Origin: Methanoculleus chikugoensis
GTDB taxonomy: Archaea; Halobacteriota; Methanomicrobia; Methanomicrobiales; Methanoculleaceae
Direction of reading: 5' to 3'
DNA length: 40,962 nucleotides
Assembly (NCBI RefSeq): GCF_900095385.1
Contig: NZ_FMID01000003.1
Location: forward strand, 1-40,962
The position numbers and the translations under genes were made by a program. Shown here in pieces: positions 23,468 through 32,387 of the stretch. The notes below the pieces were generated by a model. The model worked only from the letters and a program-made list of their open reading frames with translations. It was not told the origin of the DNA and searched no databases. Position 1 is the stretch's first letter. The number at the start of each line of letters is the position of its first letter.

Positions 23468-23633
23468 GGGGGCAGTGCGTGGCGATAGCCGGTGGAAAGC
23501 CGTGCCCCGGGAGAGAGTTGGAATCCTATTATTTTCCGGGATCTTCCCATGCAGTGGACCGTGGGGATATCGCCGCTGGGGGTGGGGCCGACAGGGAGGG
23601 GGGTCTCCCCCTCCCCTGTCTCGATCATATAGG
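23468..23633. repeat. Non-coding GC-rich repeat, copy C (shorter)
   Basis: Third unit: GGGGGCAGTGCG at 23468, GCAGTGGACCG at 23551, and a hairpin GGGAGGGGG / CCCCCTCCC with loop GTCT instead of TTCA. The stem is kept while the loop differs. It lacks the downstream ACCCGTATGG...GGCCTTCGGCC part. It ends about 120 bases before the deoxyhypusine synthase start. Confidence 0.65.
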
Positions 23634-23752
23634 CTCCTAACTGTTGCCCCACTCCGCCACAATGACAGCCCCAAAACCTCCATCCGCCTCCTCCACCGGA
23701 CCGGCGCCAACCATTAATACGCCACAATCCGAAACGGTATCACGATATCTCC

Positions 23753-24718
23753 ATGAAACCAACGCAGCCAGTCAAACCAACCAGCAATATAACGGCCCTC
23801 CTCGAGTCCATGAGCCAGACCGGCTTTCAGGGGAGAAAACTCGGGGAGTCGCTCGGCATCTGGACCAGGATGGTCAAGGATCCGGACTGCACGATATTCA
23901 TGGGACTCTCGGGCGCGATGATCCCGGCAGGCATGCAGAACGTGCTCATCGAACTCGTCAGGCACCGCTACGTCGACGTCATCGTCTCCACCGGGGCAAA
24001 CATCTTCCACGACACCTGCGAGCACCTCGGCGTCCGGCACTACCTCGGCCACCACCACGCAGACGACGAAGCGCTCTTTGCGGAGGGGATCGACCGGATC
24101 TACGACGTCTTCGCCTACGAAGAGGAGTTCCGGAGCATCGACGCGGAGATCGCCCGGTTCGCCGACGAGATAGCGCCGTTCAGGGGCTCGTCGCGGGAGT
24201 TCATCCGCCGTCTCGGGGACTGGCTCCGCGAACGGCGGCCGGAAGGCCGGTCGCTCATCGCCACCTGTGCCGAATACGGCGTCCCGATCTTCATCCCCGC
24301 CCTCTGCGACTCGTCCATCGGGATCGGCCTCGTGATGGCACGCCGGCGCGGGGTCGACGTTGATATCGACCAGCTCGCCGACACCGACGAGATCACCCGT
24401 ATGGTCGAGGAAGCGAAGAAGACCGGCGTCATCTACGTCGGCGGCGGCGTCCCGAAGAACTTCATCCAGCAGACCCAGGTCATCGCGTCGATCCACGACC
24501 AGAACCTCGGCGGGCACGCCTACGCCATCCAGTACACCACCGACGCCCCCCACTGGGGCGGCCTCTCCGGGTGTACGTTCGAGGAGGCGATCAGCTGGGG
24601 CAAAGAGGCGCCCGAGTCTCCTCGCGTCCAGTGCTTCTGCGACGCGACGATCGCGCTTCCCATCGTCGCATCGGGGCTGATCGGGAGCGGAGTCGAGCGC
24701 GCCCGCCGGTCTCCCTGA
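23753..24718 (+). CDS. dys: Deoxyhypusine synthase
   Basis: A 321-aa enzyme that transfers an aminobutyl group from spermidine to a lysine of initiation factor aIF5A, NAD-dependent. Characteristic stretches: IFMGLSGAMIPAGMQNVLIE, VDVIVSTGANIFHDTCEHLG, VPIFIPALCDSSIGIGLVMA, VIYVGGGVPKNFIQQTQV, and the active-site region WGGLSGCTFEEAISWGKEAP with the catalytic lysine (Lys284). All are present, so it should be active. No clear ribosome-binding site precedes the ATG; an ATTAATAC TATA-like word about 35 bases upstream suggests a nearly leaderless transcript. It is a single-gene unit. Confidence 0.95.
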   Translation: MKPTQPVKPTSNITALLESMSQTGFQGRKLGESLGIWTRMVKDPDCTIFMGLSGAMIPAGMQNVLIELVRHRYVDVIVSTGANIFHDTCEHLGVRHYLGHHHADDEALFAEGIDRIYDVFAYEEEFRSIDAEIARFADEIAPFRGSSREFIRRLGDWLRERRPEGRSLIATCAEYGVPIFIPALCDSSIGIGLVMARRRGVDVDIDQLADTDEITRMVEEAKKTGVIYVGGGVPKNFIQQTQVIASIHDQNLGGHAYAIQYTTDAPHWGGLSGCTFEEAISWGKEAPESPRVQCFCDATIALPIVASGLIGSGVERARRSP

Positions 24719-24832
24719 CCACCACAATTATTATTAATCAATGGGGCCAAAATTAGTAGGCACAAGTCATAGAATGCTGTGTCTGGAGCAGCACATCGCG
24801 TGTTGCGAGTGTCGAAAGATGCGAAGTTCTAT

Positions 24833-24917
24833 GTTGAGGTAGCCAAGCCTGGTATGGCGCAGGTTTGCTAAACCTGTGTCCCCCTGGGACTCGAGGGTTC
24901 AAATCCCTCCCTCAGCG
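24833..24917 (+). tRNA. tRNA-Ser (anticodon GCU)
   Basis: An 85-base class II tRNA. The acceptor arms GTTGAGG (24833-24839) and CCTCAGC (24910-24916) pair, with discriminator G at 24917. The anticodon arm CAGGT-TTGCTAA-ACCTG gives anticodon GCT. A long variable arm (GTCCCCCTGGGAC) marks it as serine. The T arm is GAGGG-TTCAAAT-CCCTC. No intron is seen and CCA is not encoded. It lies 34 bases before rps13 and is probably on the same transcript. Confidence 0.95.
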
Positions 24918-24951
24918 CTTTCACCGACAACGTCGATGATGAGGCGATCAC

Positions 24952-25401
24952 ATGGATGAAGAAGAGATAAAGTACTTTGTTCGAGTCAGAAACACTGATC
25001 TCGACGGCACCAAGTCAGTGCAGATCGCACTGACCGGGATCAAGGGCATTGGTCCGCACACGTCGCGCACCATCACCGCCCTTGCCAACGTGGATCCCCG
25101 TGCCGTGCTCGGCAAACTCGACGACGAATCGGTCGAGCGGATCGCAAACGCCGTCGACACCTACACGGAACAGGTGCCCGACTGGATGGTCAACCGCCAG
25201 AAAGACGTCTACACCGGAGAGGTCCGCCACCTGCTCGGGACCGATCTCACCATGATGAACGACGACGACGTCAACCGCATGAGAAAGATGCGGAGTTACC
25301 GCGGCATCAGGCACGAGACCGGACAGAAGGTCCGCGGCCAGCGCACCAAGTCTACCGGAAGAACCGGCACGACCGTCGGCGTCAAGAGAAAGAAGGATTG
25401 A
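24952..25401 (+). CDS. rps13: 30S ribosomal protein S13
   Basis: A 149-aa archaeal S13 (uS13): [20 protein letters not shown], the helix-two-turn-helix region [13 protein letters not shown], the central archaeal part [20 protein letters not shown], and the C-terminal RNA-binding tail [20 protein letters not shown]. It binds the 30S head and contacts the 50S subunit and P-site tRNA. It is the first protein gene of the ribosomal/RNAP operon and follows tRNA-Ser. GAGGCGAT is close before the ATG. Confidence 0.97.
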   Translation: MDEEEIKYFVRVRNTDLDGTKSVQIALTGIKGIGPHTSRTITALANVDPRAVLGKLDDESVERIANAVDTYTEQVPDWMVNRQKDVYTGEVRHLLGTDLTMMNDDDVNRMRKMRSYRGIRHETGQKVRGQRTKSTGRTGTTVGVKRKKD

Positions 25402-25412
25402 GTGGTGATTGA

Positions 25413-25961
25413 ATGGGATATCCCGGAAAGAACTACAAAACGTATGCGACGCCCAAGCGGCGGTTTGAGAAGACCCGGCTTGAGGACGAAAAACGGCTCA
25501 TCATCGATTACGGCCTGCGGAACAAGCGCGAACTCTGGAAGGCCCAGAGTGTGCTGCGGAAGTACCGCTCCGCCGCCCGTGAACTGGTGGCGCTCCGCTC
25601 GGGCGGACTCAGCACCGAGGACTACCAGAAGAAGAGAGACGAACTCGTCAACCACCTGTACCGCTACGGTATCGTCGGCGAGAACGCCGATGTCGGTGAC
25701 GTTCTCGCGCTCAAAGTCGAGCAGCAGCTCGACCGCCGCCTCCAGACGCTGGTTCTCCGCAAAGGGTTCGCACGATCCCCCAAGCAGGCTCGCCAGTTCA
25801 TCACCCACGGCCACATCGCAATCAAAGGCCGCCGCGTGACCGTCCCGAGTTACCGGGTCGAGAGAGCCGAAGAGGCCGAGATCAGTTACTACGGCCCCTC
25901 CCCGCTCATGAACGAGGTTCACCCCGAGAGAAGCCGCATCGCCCGCGCAGGAGTGAGATAA
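25413..25961 (+). CDS. rps4: 30S ribosomal protein S4
   Basis: A 182-aa archaeal S4 (uS4), a primary 16S rRNA binder. It has the N-terminal [20 protein letters not shown], the S4 RNA-binding domain [20 protein letters not shown] followed by [15 protein letters not shown], and the C-terminal PSYRV. It starts 11 bases after rps13, in the usual archaeal order S13-S4-S11-RpoD. Confidence 0.97.
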   Translation: MGYPGKNYKTYATPKRRFEKTRLEDEKRLIIDYGLRNKRELWKAQSVLRKYRSAARELVALRSGGLSTEDYQKKRDELVNHLYRYGIVGENADVGDVLALKVEQQLDRRLQTLVLRKGFARSPKQARQFITHGHIAIKGRRVTVPSYRVERAEEAEISYYGPSPLMNEVHPERSRIARAGVR

Positions 25962-25965
25962 CACC

Positions 25966-26355
25966 ATGGCAGAAGAGAAATGGGGCATCGCGCACATCTT
26001 TGCCTCCTTTAACAACACCATCATCACCGTCACCGACCTCTCCGGAGCGGAGACGGTCACCAAGAGCAGCGGCGGCATGGTCGTGAAACAGGACAGGAAC
26101 GAGAGCTCGCCGTATGCCGCCATGCAGATGGCGATCCAGGTCGCGCAGAACGCACGGGACAAGGGGATTACCGGCGTCCACGTGAAGGTCCGCGCACCCG
26201 GCCGGGGCAAACAGCGGAGCCCCGGGCCCGGCGCTCAGGCAGCGATCCGCGCTCTTGCCCGTGCAGGGATGAGGATCGGCCGCATCGAAGACGTCACCCC
26301 GGTGCCTCACGACAGCATCCGCGGCAAAGGCGGCCGGAGAGGAAGGAGAGTGTAA
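25966..26355 (+). CDS. rps11: 30S ribosomal protein S11
   Basis: A 129-aa archaeal S11 (uS11), part of the 30S platform. It has [60 protein letters not shown] and the C-terminal [20 protein letters not shown]. Its TAA shares a base with the ATG of rpoD (TAATG), so the two are coupled. Confidence 0.97.
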   Translation: MAEEKWGIAHIFASFNNTIITVTDLSGAETVTKSSGGMVVKQDRNESSPYAAMQMAIQVAQNARDKGITGVHVKVRAPGRGKQRSPGPGAQAAIRALARAGMRIGRIEDVTPVPHDSIRGKGGRRGRRV

Positions 26356-27185
26356 TGGAGATAGCGTTTTCTCGACTGGATGAGAGAGTCGCCAAATTCA
26401 CCCTGAGCGGCGTTTCGACGTCGTTCGCCAATATGCTTCGGCGGGCAATGATCAGCGAAGTGCCGACGCTCGCCATCGAAGATGTCCGCATCTACGACAA
26501 CACGAGCGTTCTCTTCGACGAGATGCTGGCGCACCGCCTGGGACTCATTCCGCTCCGGACAGACCTCAAGGTCTACAAACCGCGCAGCGAGTGTACCTGC
26601 GAAGGCGCCGGGTGCTCGGCCTGCACCGCGACCTATACGCTCTCCGTCGAGGGGCCGAAGATCGTCGTCTCAAGCGACCTGATACCGCAGGACCCCGACG
26701 CCGCACCGGCGGAGGAGGGCATCCCCATCATCGAACTCGCGAAAGACCAGAAGGTCGTGCTCGAAGCGCACGCAGTCGTCGGCACCGGAAAGGAGCATGC
26801 CAAGTGGCAGGCGACGACCGCCTGCGGCTACAAAAACTACCCCATAATCGCCATCGACGCGAGGTGCGACGGGTGCGGCATGTGCATCGACGAGTGCCCG
26901 AGGAACGTGCTCGAGACGGCACAGGGGAAAGTCCGGGTCATCGAAGGGCGGCAGGAACTCTGTTCCCTCTGCAGGCTCTGCGAGCGGGCATGTCTTGCCG
27001 GCGGGATCGGCACTGAAGCGGCCATCCGTATCGGCACGGACGCCGAGAGATTCATCTTCGTGGTGGAGAGCGACGGTTCAATGCCCGTCCGCGAGATCAT
27101 CGAGAGAGCGCTACAATATATCCAGAGATCATCAGACGACCTGGTAGACGTGATGAACGAGATTACGGGAGAGGGGACTGAATGA
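26355..27185 (+). CDS. rpoD: RNA polymerase subunit D (Rpo3) with two [4Fe-4S] motifs
   Basis: A 276-aa homologue of bacterial alpha and eukaryotic Rpb3, the assembly platform with subunits L, N and P. It starts with the alpha-like TLSGVSTSFANMLRRAMISE. The inserted domain carries two complete ferredoxin motifs, CDGCGMCIDECP (Cys171, 174, 177, 181) and CSLCRLCERAC (Cys203, 206, 209, 213), so two [4Fe-4S] clusters are expected, as in many methanogens. A further cysteine cluster (CTCEGAGCSAC, residues 80-90) may bind zinc. The cluster domain is thought to stabilise folding and assembly. Confidence 0.96.
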   Translation: MEIAFSRLDERVAKFTLSGVSTSFANMLRRAMISEVPTLAIEDVRIYDNTSVLFDEMLAHRLGLIPLRTDLKVYKPRSECTCEGAGCSACTATYTLSVEGPKIVVSSDLIPQDPDAAPAEEGIPIIELAKDQKVVLEAHAVVGTGKEHAKWQATTACGYKNYPIIAIDARCDGCGMCIDECPRNVLETAQGKVRVIEGRQELCSLCRLCERACLAGGIGTEAAIRIGTDAERFIFVVESDGSMPVREIIERALQYIQRSSDDLVDVMNEITGEGTE

Positions 27186-27550
27186 AGAAGACAACCGAGA
27201 CTAAATCGAACCCCCGGCTGACCGCCCTCATCGTGACGCTCAAAGATGCGTCGCGCGTGCATGAGGCGAACATCTGGCGCGAGATTGCAAAGAGGCTGGA
27301 TGCGCCCCGGAAGAACTACGCCGAGGTGAACCTCAGCAAGATCGACCGGTACGCGAACGAAGGCGAGACGATCCTGGTGCCGGGCAAGGTGCTCGGCAGC
27401 GGCGCGCTCAGCCTGCCGGTGAAGATTGCCGCACTGGACTTCTCCGAGGCGGCGGTGAGCAAGATCACCGGCGCAAACGGGACGTGCATGACTATCGAGG
27501 ACCTCGTCCGGGACAACCCGACGGGGAGCAGGGTACGGATCCTCAGGTGA
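27182..27550 (+). CDS. rpl18e: 50S ribosomal protein L18e
   Basis: A 122-aa archaeal eL18 protein. Evidence: [40 protein letters not shown], and [11 protein letters not shown]-like sequence (here [20 protein letters not shown]), ending in [11 protein letters not shown]. Its start overlaps the rpoD stop by four bases. The next gene, L13, follows after five bases. Confidence 0.96.
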   Translation: MKKTTETKSNPRLTALIVTLKDASRVHEANIWREIAKRLDAPRKNYAEVNLSKIDRYANEGETILVPGKVLGSGALSLPVKIAALDFSEAAVSKITGANGTCMTIEDLVRDNPTGSRVRILR

Positions 27551-27555
27551 GACGA

Positions 27556-27978
27556 ATGGTTACAGTTATCGACGCAGACGGATTACTGCTCGGAAGGATG
27601 GCCAGCATCGTCGCGCAGCGTGCGCTTGCCGGCGAGGAGATCGCCATCGTGAACGTGGAAAAGGCAATCGTCTCCGGAAACAAGGCGCAGGTGCTCGCGA
27701 ACTACACCACGAAGCGCGAGCGCGGTTCCCGCGAGGGCGGCCCGTTCTTCCCGCGCAGGCCCGACCATATCGTCAAGCGCACCATCCGGGGGATGCTCCC
27801 CTACAAGCGCGAGCGCGGTATCGCGGCATTCAAGCGGATCAAGACCTACATCGGCGTTCCGATGGAGTTTACCGGGATGGAGACGGAGACGCTCGAAGCG
27901 GCCCACGTCGACCGGCTGGGCAACACGAGATACGTGACGATCGGGGCGATAAGCAACAACCTCGGAGCAAAATACTAG
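27556..27978 (+). CDS. rpl13: 50S ribosomal protein L13
   Basis: A 140-aa archaeal uL13: [53 protein letters not shown] and the C-terminal [18 protein letters not shown]. The start at 27556 has GGTGA six bases upstream; upstream in-frame codons overlap L18e and are not family-like. It is followed by S9, its usual partner. Confidence 0.96.
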   Translation: MVTVIDADGLLLGRMASIVAQRALAGEEIAIVNVEKAIVSGNKAQVLANYTTKRERGSREGGPFFPRRPDHIVKRTIRGMLPYKRERGIAAFKRIKTYIGVPMEFTGMETETLEAAHVDRLGNTRYVTIGAISNNLGAKY

Positions 27979-27991
27979 ATGAGGTGATGAA

Positions 27992-28393
27992 GTGGCAAAG
28001 ATCATCAATTCAAGCGGTAAGAGAAAGACGGCAATCGCCCGCGCGACCTTAAAGCCCGGCAACGGCCGGGTCCGCGTCAACTCCGTGCCCCTGGAGATCT
28101 ACGGGACGGAGCTCGTCCGGATGAAGATCGCCGAGCCGCTGCTGCTGGTGCCGAACGCGCTCGACGGTGTCGACGCGGCGATCGACGTCTCCGGCGGCGG
28201 CACGATGGGACAGGCCGAAGCGGTCCGGACGGCGCTCGCGCGCGGCATCGTGGAGTGGCACAACGACCCCGCGATCAAGGACGCATTCCTCGCGTACGAC
28301 CGGACGCTGCTCGTAAACGACTCGCGCCAGAAAGAGACCAAGAAGCCGCACGGCCCCGGTGCACGGGCACGGTTCCAGAAGTCCTACCGGTGA
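27992..28393 (+). CDS. rps9: 30S ribosomal protein S9
   Basis: A 133-aa uS9: [37 protein letters not shown], and the conserved C-terminal tail [17 protein letters not shown] that reaches the P site. It uses a GTG start, supported by GAGGTGA five bases before it. It is followed by rpoN. Confidence 0.97.
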   Translation: MAKIINSSGKRKTAIARATLKPGNGRVRVNSVPLEIYGTELVRMKIAEPLLLVPNALDGVDAAIDVSGGGTMGQAEAVRTALARGIVEWHNDPAIKDAFLAYDRTLLVNDSRQKETKKPHGPGARARFQKSYR

Positions 28394-28427
28394 GCAAAAG
28401 AGATATAAGGGATGCTGAACCATTATT

Positions 28428-28616
28428 ATGATACCCGTACGATGTTTTACATGCGGTAAGGTCGTCTCTACAGCCTGGAAGGAGTTCAAGGAGCGGCGGG
28501 ATGCCGGCGAGGATCCGAAAAGGATCCTCGACGATCTCGGTCTGGAGCGTTACTGCTGCAGGCGGATGCTGCTGACGCACAAGGAAATTGTGGAGGACCT
28601 GAATCCGTACCAATGA
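28428..28616 (+). CDS. rpoN: RNA polymerase subunit N (Rpo10)
   Basis: A 62-aa zinc-binding subunit homologous to eukaryotic Rpb10. The zinc ligands are in [10 protein letters not shown] and [10 protein letters not shown] (CxxC and CC), with [13 protein letters not shown] typical of the C-terminus. It assembles with subunits D and L. Its stop codon at 28614-28616 is directly followed by the first base of tRNA-Pro. Confidence 0.97.
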   Translation: MIPVRCFTCGKVVSTAWKEFKERRDAGEDPKRILDDLGLERYCCRRMLLTHKEIVEDLNPYQ

Positions 28617-28690
28617 GGGGTCGTGGGGTAGCCTGGCCATCCTATGGCGTTCGGGATGCTGTGACCTGAGTTCAAATCTCAGCGACCCCA
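28617..28690 (+). tRNA. tRNA-Pro (anticodon CGG)
   Basis: A 74-base tRNA. The acceptor arms GGGGTCG (28617-28623) and CGACCCC (28683-28689) pair fully, with discriminator A at 28690. The anticodon loop TTCGGGA gives anticodon CGG with G at position 37, as expected for proline. The anticodon stem (TGGCG/TGCTG) has several G-U pairs. The T arm is CTGAG-TTCAAAT-CTCAG. There is no intron and CCA is not encoded. It lies between rpoN (0 bases) and rpoK (29 bases), so it is very likely cut out of the operon mRNA. Confidence 0.93.
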
Positions 28691-28719
28691 TTTTATCATG
28701 AATCATTTTGAGGCTGACG

Positions 28720-28887
28720 ATGGAATCATATACCCGGTATGAACGGGCGCGAATTATAGGGGCTCGTGCTCTCCAGATCTCGATGGGTGCACCTGTTCTG
28801 GTCAAAACACCAAATACAGAGCCGCTCGAGATCGCACTTGAAGAGTTTGATCGAGACGTGATCCCTATAACGGTGAAGAGAAAGTAG
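28720..28887 (+). CDS. rpoK: RNA polymerase subunit K (Rpo6)
   Basis: A short gene of 55 codons, easily missed. The product starts [20 protein letters not shown], continues SMGAPVLV, and ends VIPITVKRK. This is the conserved core of RpoK, homologue of eukaryotic Rpb6 and bacterial omega, which holds the largest subunit in place. The archaeal order rpoN-rpoK-enolase-S2 confirms it. A GAGGCTGA stretch precedes the ATG. The gene is somewhat richer in A and T than its neighbours. Confidence 0.95.
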   Translation: MESYTRYERARIIGARALQISMGAPVLVKTPNTEPLEIALEEFDRDVIPITVKRK

Positions 28888-28894
28888 TGATCTG

Positions 28895-30082
28895 ATGACG
28901 ACCATCGAACAGATTATCCTGAGAACAATCCTGGATAGCCGCGGAAACGAGACCGTCGAGGCCGAGATCTACACCGATTGCGGTTTCGGGCGGGCTGCGG
29001 CACCCAGTGGTGCCAGCACCGGCACATATGAAGCAAAGGTGCGGCCGCCGCGCGAGGCTGTCGAGGACGCACAGAAAAACCTGATTCCATCGCTCATGGG
29101 TGAAGATACCCGTGATCAGATCACGTTCGACGCACTACTCAGGGAGAACGACGGAACGGCCGACTTCAGTTCGATCGGCGCGAACGTCGCCGTAGCACTC
29201 TCGCTTGCGTGTGCAAAGGCGGCTGCGTCGTCTCTCGACCTTGAACTCTTCCGCTACCTCGGGGGTACGTTCGCCGCCGAGACGCCCCTGCCGCTCGGCA
29301 ACGTCATCGGCGGAGGCGCGCATGCCCCGAACGCCACCTCGATCCAGGAGTTCCTGGTGGTTCCCACCGGGGCTTGTGGCGCGACGGAAGGCGTCTTCGT
29401 GAACGCTGCCGTTCACAAGACCGTGAAGAAGATGCTGCAGGAGCAGGGCAAACTCTCCGGGAAAGGGGATGAAGGCGCCTGGGCACCTGCCGTATCCGAC
29501 ATTGAGGCATTCGAGATCATCACCGAAGCGATCGCCGCCGTCTCCGACGAGACGAACGTCGAGGTCAGGATGGGAATCGACGTAGCGGCAAGCGAACTCT
29601 GGAACGGCGAGCAGTACCGCTACAAGGACGCGGCGCGGAGCCGGGAGGACCAGATCGCTTATATGGCGGATCTCGTCGACCGCTATAACCTCATCTACAT
29701 CGAGGACCCTCTCTTCGAGGAGGACTTCGAGGCATTCGCCGACCTGACCGAACAGGTCGGGGACCGGTGCCTGATCTGCGGCGACGACCTCTTCGTGACC
29801 AACGTCGAGCGGATCACGAAGGGCGTCGAGACGGGCGCGGCGAACTGCGTCCTGATCAAACCCAACCAGATAGGGACGCTCACCGACACCTTCGAGGCGA
29901 TACGCCTCGCGCAGGAGAACGGGATGGAGACCGTCATGAGCCACCGTTCCGGAGAGACGACCGACGCGACGATAGCCCACCTTGCAACCGCGTTCGGGTG
30001 CATCTTCCTCAAGACCGGCGTGGTCGGCGGTGAGCGGATAGCCAAACTAAACGAACTGATTCGCATAGAGGAGCTGATCTAA
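28895..30082 (+). CDS. eno: Enolase
   Basis: A 395-aa enolase converting 2-phosphoglycerate to phosphoenolpyruvate, used in gluconeogenesis in a methanogen. Motifs: [29 protein letters not shown] (mobile loop), [12 protein letters not shown], the metal ligands in [19 protein letters not shown] and CGDDLFVTN, and [14 protein letters not shown] followed by SHRSGETTD. It is slightly shorter than the usual 415-430 aa. It starts seven bases after rpoK. Confidence 0.96.
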   Translation: MTTIEQIILRTILDSRGNETVEAEIYTDCGFGRAAAPSGASTGTYEAKVRPPREAVEDAQKNLIPSLMGEDTRDQITFDALLRENDGTADFSSIGANVAVALSLACAKAAASSLDLELFRYLGGTFAAETPLPLGNVIGGGAHAPNATSIQEFLVVPTGACGATEGVFVNAAVHKTVKKMLQEQGKLSGKGDEGAWAPAVSDIEAFEIITEAIAAVSDETNVEVRMGIDVAASELWNGEQYRYKDAARSREDQIAYMADLVDRYNLIYIEDPLFEEDFEAFADLTEQVGDRCLICGDDLFVTNVERITKGVETGAANCVLIKPNQIGTLTDTFEAIRLAQENGMETVMSHRSGETTDATIAHLATAFGCIFLKTGVVGGERIAKLNELIRIEELI

Positions 30083-30083
30083 C

Positions 30084-30701
30084 TTGACAGGAAACGAACT
30101 TGAGATTGAACTGAAAGAACCGCTGTTGCCCGTTGAGGAGTACCTCGCAGCAGGCGTGCATATCGGCACCCAGCAGAAGAGCAAGGACATGATGAAGTTC
30201 ATCTACCGCGTGCGTGGAGACGGACTTTATATCCTGGACATCCAGGCGACCGACGAACGGATCAAGACTGCTGCGAAGTTCATTTCGCAGTACGAGCCTT
30301 CGAAGATCCTGGTCGTCACCTCCCGGCAGTACGGCCAGTACCCGGCCAAGAAGTTCGCCGACGCCGTCGGCGGCATGGCCGTCGTCGGCCGCTTCATCCC
30401 GGGGATGCTCACCAACCAGCGCTTACATGGCTTAACTACGTACATCGAGCCGGACGTGGTCGTGGTAACCGACCCCATCGGCGACTCCCAGGCGATCGCC
30501 GAGGCTGTCCAGGTGGGTATCCCGATCGTCGCGCTCTGCGACACCAACAACACGACGAAGTACATCGATCTCGTCATCCCGACGAACAACAAGGGTCGGA
30601 AGGCGCTCTCGGTGATCTACTACATCCTGACAAAGGAACTGCTCCGCCTGCGCGGCGTGGCCACATCGCTCACGCCCGAAGACTTTGAGACAGAGTTATA
30701 A
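30084..30701 (+). CDS. rps2: 30S ribosomal protein S2
   Basis: A 205-aa archaeal uS2: [50 protein letters not shown], and [20 protein letters not shown] followed by [17 protein letters not shown]. It uses a TTG start one base after the enolase stop, with GGAG about 12 bases upstream. It is next to enolase, as in most Euryarchaeota. Confidence 0.96.
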   Translation: MTGNELEIELKEPLLPVEEYLAAGVHIGTQQKSKDMMKFIYRVRGDGLYILDIQATDERIKTAAKFISQYEPSKILVVTSRQYGQYPAKKFADAVGGMAVVGRFIPGMLTNQRLHGLTTYIEPDVVVVTDPIGDSQAIAEAVQVGIPIVALCDTNNTTKYIDLVIPTNNKGRKALSVIYYILTKELLRLRGVATSLTPEDFETEL

Positions 30702-30728
30702 GATCCGAAGCACAAGAGCTCAACCTTG

Positions 30729-31517
30729 ATGGATATGCGCCCATGCAGTGTAGCGGGAATGTTCTATCCTGCCGAGCCCAGGCATCTGGAGCAGCTGCTG
30801 GAGACCTTCTTCCGGAAAAGGGCCCCGGGGATAACATCCCGGGGGATCGTCTCTCCCCACGCAGGATACGTCTACTCGGGAGAGACGGGAGCCTGTGCAT
30901 TCTCTACCATACCACCTGATTTTGACGGCACGTTTCTGGTCATCGGCCCGAGTCACCGGGGATATATGACCTCTGCCTCCGCCGTACCGTGGGAGACGCC
31001 GCTCGGGGTCGTCGATGTCGATACGGAGTTCATCGACGCGATGGATATCGAGATAGACGAGGCATCGCACCGGAGCGAACACTCGATCGAGGTGCAGATG
31101 CCGATCATAAAATACCGGTTCCCGAGGGCAAGAGCCGCACCCATCCTCATGGGAGAACAGACCTACGAGGCCGCGGAAAGCCTCGCGGAGCACCTGCTCC
31201 AGGCAATCGAGCACACGAAACGGGACGTGCGGATCGTCGCCTCGAGCGACTTCTCCCATTATGTCCCGGACGAGGTGGCCCGGCGACAGGACCTGTACGC
31301 GATCGACGCGCTCAAAACCCTGGACATCCCCGAGTTTTACCGGCGGCTCCAGGAGACACACGCTACGGTCTGCGGCTACGGCCCGATCGCGACCATGTGC
31401 ATGGCATGCCGGTCGCTCGGTGCAACGAGAGGGGAACTCTTACGGTATACGACGAGCGGCGACGTGACGGAGGATTTCAATCAGGTAGTGGGGTATGCGG
31501 CAATAGCGGTGGTCTGA
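30729..31517 (+). CDS. MEMO1 family protein (AmmeMemoRadiSam B type)
   Basis: About 262 aa, of the MEMO family, with the fold of class III extradiol dioxygenases. Conserved motifs: AGMFYPAEP at the N-terminus, SPHAGYVYSGETGA, IGPSHRG, SEHSIEVQMP and SSDFSHYVP, with the histidines and cysteines at the presumed metal site. The function in archaea is unknown. It sits between rps2 and mevalonate kinase, a conserved archaeal neighbourhood. Three starts are possible within nine bases (TTG 30726, ATG 30729, ATG 30735); none has a strong ribosome-binding site, and the middle one was chosen. Confidence 0.9.
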   Translation: MDMRPCSVAGMFYPAEPRHLEQLLETFFRKRAPGITSRGIVSPHAGYVYSGETGACAFSTIPPDFDGTFLVIGPSHRGYMTSASAVPWETPLGVVDVDTEFIDAMDIEIDEASHRSEHSIEVQMPIIKYRFPRARAAPILMGEQTYEAAESLAEHLLQAIEHTKRDVRIVASSDFSHYVPDEVARRQDLYAIDALKTLDIPEFYRRLQETHATVCGYGPIATMCMACRSLGATRGELLRYTTSGDVTEDFNQVVGYAAIAVV

Positions 31518-32387
31518 TTGGCAACATGGAGCGCGCCGGGCAAGGTCTTCCTCTTCGGCGAGCATGCAGTCGTCTACGGGAAACCGGGAGTCGCGATGGC
31601 GATCAAGCCGCGCGTCTTCGTCACGGTGAGGAAAACGCGCAATCCGACCCGCCCGAAGTCGCCCTACATCGACGAGTGTTTCAGGATGATGGGTGTCCGG
31701 GGCAGCGTCTACGTCCACTCCCAGCTCCAGAGTTCGTCGGGGCTCGGGTCGTCGGCCGCGGTGACGGTGGCGACACTCTCTGCGATCAACGATGAGTTCA
31801 ATCTCGGGCACGCCCGCGAGTACATCGCCGAGACCGCGTTCGCCATCGAGAAGAAGGTTCAGAAAGGGAGAGCAAGCCCCACCGACACCTACGTCTCTAC
31901 AAACGGAGGGATGGTGCTGATCACGGGGAACTCCAAGCGGAGACTGCCGCCTGAGAACCTGCAGGTCGTCGTGGGGAACACCCTGGTGGCGCACAGCACC
32001 GCGAAGATGGTGGAACAGGTCGGGAACCTGCAGCGGAAGCATCCCGATGTCGCGAACCCGATCCTGGACGCCATCGGGGCCCTGACGCTTGCCGCTCTCC
32101 ATAACATCGGCAACCCGAAGGAACTCGGGCAGTATATGGATATGAACCACGCCCTCCTGGAGGCGCTCGGCGTGGGGCACCCGGCGAGCAGCAAACTCGT
32201 GCTTGCGGCGCGGGCAAGCGGCGCGTACGGTGCGAAGATCACGGGAGCGGGAGGGGGCGGGTGCATCATTGCCCTCTGTCCCCGGCGCGCAAAGAGCCGG
32301 GTTGCCGGGGCGATCGAGGCCTGCGAAGGGCGGGCAATCATCACGTCGATAGATACGGACGGCGCGAGAAGAGAGAAGCATGACTGA
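31518..32387 (+). CDS. mvk: Mevalonate kinase
   Basis: A 289-aa GHMP kinase that phosphorylates mevalonate. Motifs: SAPGKVFLFGEHAVVYGKPG at the N-terminus, the ATP loop LQSSSGLGSSAAVTVA, ASPTDTYVSTNGG (catalytic Asp region) and KITGAGGGGCIIAL near the C-terminus. It uses a TTG start placed right after the stop of the MEMO gene (TGATTG). It begins the isoprenoid gene run: mevalonate kinase, isopentenyl phosphate kinase, IPP isomerase, then GGPP synthase. Confidence 0.96.
   Translation: MATWSAPGKVFLFGEHAVVYGKPGVAMAIKPRVFVTVRKTRNPTRPKSPYIDECFRMMGVRGSVYVHSQLQSSSGLGSSAAVTVATLSAINDEFNLGHAREYIAETAFAIEKKVQKGRASPTDTYVSTNGGMVLITGNSKRRLPPENLQVVVGNTLVAHSTAKMVEQVGNLQRKHPDVANPILDAIGALTLAALHNIGNPKELGQYMDMNHALLEALGVGHPASSKLVLAARASGAYGAKITGAGGGGCIIALCPRRAKSRVAGAIEACEGRAIITSIDTDGARREKHD

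Noticed and set aside
22874-23633. Possible CRISPR array
   Set aside because: Units are 165-290 bases with unequal spacing and no short direct repeats with unique spacers; no cas genes are nearby.
23193-23717. Open frames through the GC-rich repeats
   Set aside because: The predicted peptides simply repeat with the DNA, change frame between copies and have no ribosome-binding site; the region is better read as non-coding.
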